Source of the DNA: Plasmodium relictum
Taxonomy: Eukaryota; Apicomplexa; Aconoidasida; Haemosporida; Plasmodiidae
Direction of reading: 5' to 3'
Assembly (NCBI RefSeq): GCF_900005765.1
Contig: NC_041690.1
Location: 2,542,001 to 2,606,000 of the forward strand
Length of the DNA: 64,000 bases
A model generated the notes under the pieces. The model was not told the origin of the DNA. It ran no database searches and worked only from the letters and a program-made list of their open reading frames with translations. Positions 61,750 to 64,000 of the stretch are shown here, in pieces (the stretch's first letter is position 1; each line of letters opens with the position of its first letter). The position numbers and the translations under genes are program-made.

Positions 61750-63588
61750 AGTTAAAAAATTGTAGAAAACTTTTGCATATACGTAATCCTTTTAAAAAAA
61801 TAATTAAAGAAACCAATAGATCTTATCATATATAAATTATATACATTCTATCTTAATTAAATATATATAATTTTTACTAAAATATAGATATAGAATTATG
61901 ATATTTAGTTCTTATTTATTCTTAAATTTAATATTTCACAGTTACTTTTTTTTTTTTTTTATTAATATAAATTTTTTGTTTCTTTTTTCAGTTTATAAAT
62001 ATTTTAAATTATTAGCCATGTATTTTATTTAATGTAAGCACATGCTAAATTACATTATTATTATTTATTAAATTATATTCGTATATATATATTTTCTTTT
62101 TTTCTGTATTATGAAAAAATAAATCAATAGTTAAAAAATGTCGTATACATTTGTTGGTATTAGTCAAATAAATATACATATTTTTATTTATAATAATACA
62201 CGTAAATAATATATAAAAAACCAGTTACCTTTTAAACTATAAAATTTGAAAAGTAATAAAATTACTAAAGAAAACGGAAGTAATTTTATTATATTATATA
62301 TATAGTTATTTTAAATTAGTAACATATAAATAATTAGATAAATAATAAAAAATGTTGTAAAATCAAGTATTTTCACAGTGAAACAGTTACGTCGATATAA
62401 GTTTTTAAGAAATACTTATTTTTTTTTTTTTTGTATGCATATATAGAAGAAAGCATAAACCTTTTATTAATTTTTTGTTTCATTGTAAATATAAATGTGT
62501 ACTTTTTATTAATTTCAGTTTATTTTTTTTTTTTTATTTTTATTTAACTTTTACTATATCTTATTTCATATTTTATAATAGAAATATTATGAATATCAAT
62601 TTGGAATAATACATTAATATAAATGTGTAGCATTTATTTTATTTCCATGTATCAATTTTAAATATCTATATTTTATTTTTTTTGATTATACATTATGAAT
62701 ATAATTTTCTAACTTATTTTAACTCAAAAAAAATTAACACCACTTTATTTAAAACATTTAAATTTTATTTTATTTCAATATAAGAATATGTCTTATTTTT
62801 TCATTTAAAAAAATATAAGCTAGTACATGTGATTTCATTAAAAAATAAACAATTTCCAAACCTATTGTTGTTGTTTTATTTACATGTACGCAAGTGTATA
62901 ATATGATAAAAAACAAAATATTATAAGTTATAGCATTATAGATTGGAAAAATTCCTTATTTATAAACATAAGCAACCAAAAAATAAATGCACATTTTTTT
63001 TTGTAAATATTTATCATTTGTTCTTTAATTTAAGTATATATATATTTCTATGTTGTGTGTCATTTTGATAAAAAACTGGCATAAATTACTTTTTTTAAAA
63101 TATCATTTCTTTTTTCCTTTATGTTTACATACATTGAAATATATAATTTATTCATAAAATCATAAATGTATCATGTATTTTATTTTATTCTTCAAAAAAT
63201 TATAAAATATAATAAATAAATATTTAATAAAAAAATAGAATTACATCACATATTTTATAAATAACTCAACTAAAAGTTAACAAGATTTGTACTCCATATT
63301 TAAGTAACTTCTCTTCGTTTTAAAGTATTAACTTTTTTTTCTATATTTTTAAATATATTTTAATAAAATATATAATTAAAACAAGAAAAAAGTGTATCAT
63401 ATTAACCTTAAGAATATAGTGTAACAAAACTAAAAACAACCTTCTGTTCACCTTATAGGGAAATTTAATTTCCTATTCAAAAAAACTAAGCGGAAAAATA
63501 AAAAAATATATCTTAAAATATAAAAAATAAAGTTTTTTAAATATAAAAAAAAGTAATATCTGTGTCTTAAAATACAAAAAATAACAGA
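61750..63588. other. Intergenic region
   Basis: About 1.8 kb of AT-rich DNA between two plus-strand genes, with poly-T tracts near 61950, 62420 and 62530. It contains the 3' UTR of the IN-box gene and the promoter of the last gene. No other feature was recognised. Confidence 0.5.
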
Positions 63589-64000
63589 ATGAATTTCATA
63601 AAATTACAAAAAATAGAAGAATTTGAAGATAATAACTATGAATCCAACTTAAGAAGTCTTAAAAAACAAACAAACAAACAATCTCATAATACTAGTCTAA
63701 ATAATACTGTTATTTGTCACAAAAAGTTTGCAAAAGAAAAGCAAAAAAGTCTTATTGAAGATACAAGTAAAATACTTCTGGATGGAAAAAATACACAAAA
63801 CTTTATTTTATTAAAAAATAGTAACGAACTATGTACCAATAAAAATTTAAAAAAAAACGAAGACACAAAGAACTTAGTTATAATAAATAATGTAAAGTGT
63901 CATGAAATTTTTTTAAATTTTAAGGGAAAGATAATTAGTCAACACTTAAAAAGGGATAAAAATAAATCAGAAAAAAATTTTGTTCATCCTTTCGATGACT
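63589..64000 (+). CDS. Unknown protein, 5' part cut by the window end
   Basis: An ATG at 63589 opens a frame that runs to the end of the window without a stop (137 codons and one base). The protein begins MNFIKLQKIEEFEDNNYESN and is polar, Lys/Asn-rich, with several histidines and cysteines (VICHKKF, VKCHEIFLNF). There is no signal peptide or membrane span. Composition and codon use match the other genes here, and an untranslated AT-rich leader precedes it, so it is very probably the true first exon. Too little is present to name a family. Confidence 0.75.
   Translation, partial: MNFIKLQKIEEFEDNNYESNLRSLKKQTNKQSHNTSLNNTVICHKKFAKEKQKSLIEDTSKILLDGKNTQNFILLKNSNELCTNKNLKKNEDTKNLVIINNVKCHEIFLNFKGKIISQHLKRDKNKSEKNFVHPFDD

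Noticed and set aside
1-64000. tRNA, rRNA, CRISPR arrays, transposons or prokaryotic operon signals
   Set aside because: I looked for tRNA T-loop words, rRNA segments, direct-repeat/spacer patterns and transposase motifs on both strands and found none that held up.

Overview
The window is nuclear DNA of a malaria parasite (genus Plasmodium). The evidence is extreme A+T content, long poly-A/T and (TA)n tracts between genes, coding regions loaded with Asn/Lys low-complexity inserts, short AT-rich GT..AG introns, and several genes typical of apicomplexans (a WD40-tailed class XXII myosin, Sir2A, a BRCA2 with BRC repeats, PST-A-like lipases). As I remember it, and not checked here, the run proteasome beta-7, BRCA2, alpha/beta hydrolase, Sir2A, RPC1, MyoF matches part of P. 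falciparum chromosome 13 read in the opposite direction. Base composition alone does not identify the species.

Layout from left to right. 1-614: 3' end of an RbAp46/48 (MSI1/CAF-1 type) WD40 histone chaperone. 1865-2995: two-exon unknown protein. 4977-11081: myosin F in four exons, ending in a WD40 domain, with a cryptic GTPase-like domain in the tail. 12787-19388: RNA polymerase III largest subunit in five exons. 20080-21228: PUB-domain-like protein. 21367-22167 (minus): Sir2A. 22628-22789 (minus): 53-residue single-span membrane protein. 25531-27623: nine-exon unknown gene whose small exons form no long open frame. 29055-32171: alpha/beta hydrolase with large inserts. 33570-34760: FAM210/DUF1279-type protein, probably mitochondrial. 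36820-38103: three-exon membrane protein. About 39000-40000: decayed WD40 gene. 41244-50258 (minus): BRCA2 in four exons. 51996-52808 (minus): proteasome beta-7. 55183-61749: 2188-residue protein with an INCENP-type IN-box. 63589 to the end: start of an unknown gene.

These genes are not an operon. Most are housekeeping (chromatin assembly, Pol III transcription, proteasome, recombination, chromosome segregation). Three groups share a theme. RbAp48-like, Sir2A and the IN-box protein act on chromatin or chromosomes. BRCA2 acts in RAD51 recombination. The PUB-domain protein and proteasome beta-7 belong to Cdc48/ubiquitin-proteasome protein turnover.

The least expected observations are: (a) two kinds of tandem repeat in BRCA2, five near-identical BRC units of exactly 129 bp beside about fifteen copies of a roughly 21-residue 'EFLEIYDK' unit; (b) a degenerate small-GTPase-like domain in the myosin F tail; (c) a WD40 pseudogene recognisable only by chaining fragments in all three forward frames; (d) small or fragmented genes outside the long open frames (53-residue membrane protein, nine-exon gene); (e) an IN-box in the middle of a giant protein; (f) a cysteine cluster in a lipase insert. 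All exon boundaries were read by eye from GT/AG signals and reading-frame phase and need transcript support.
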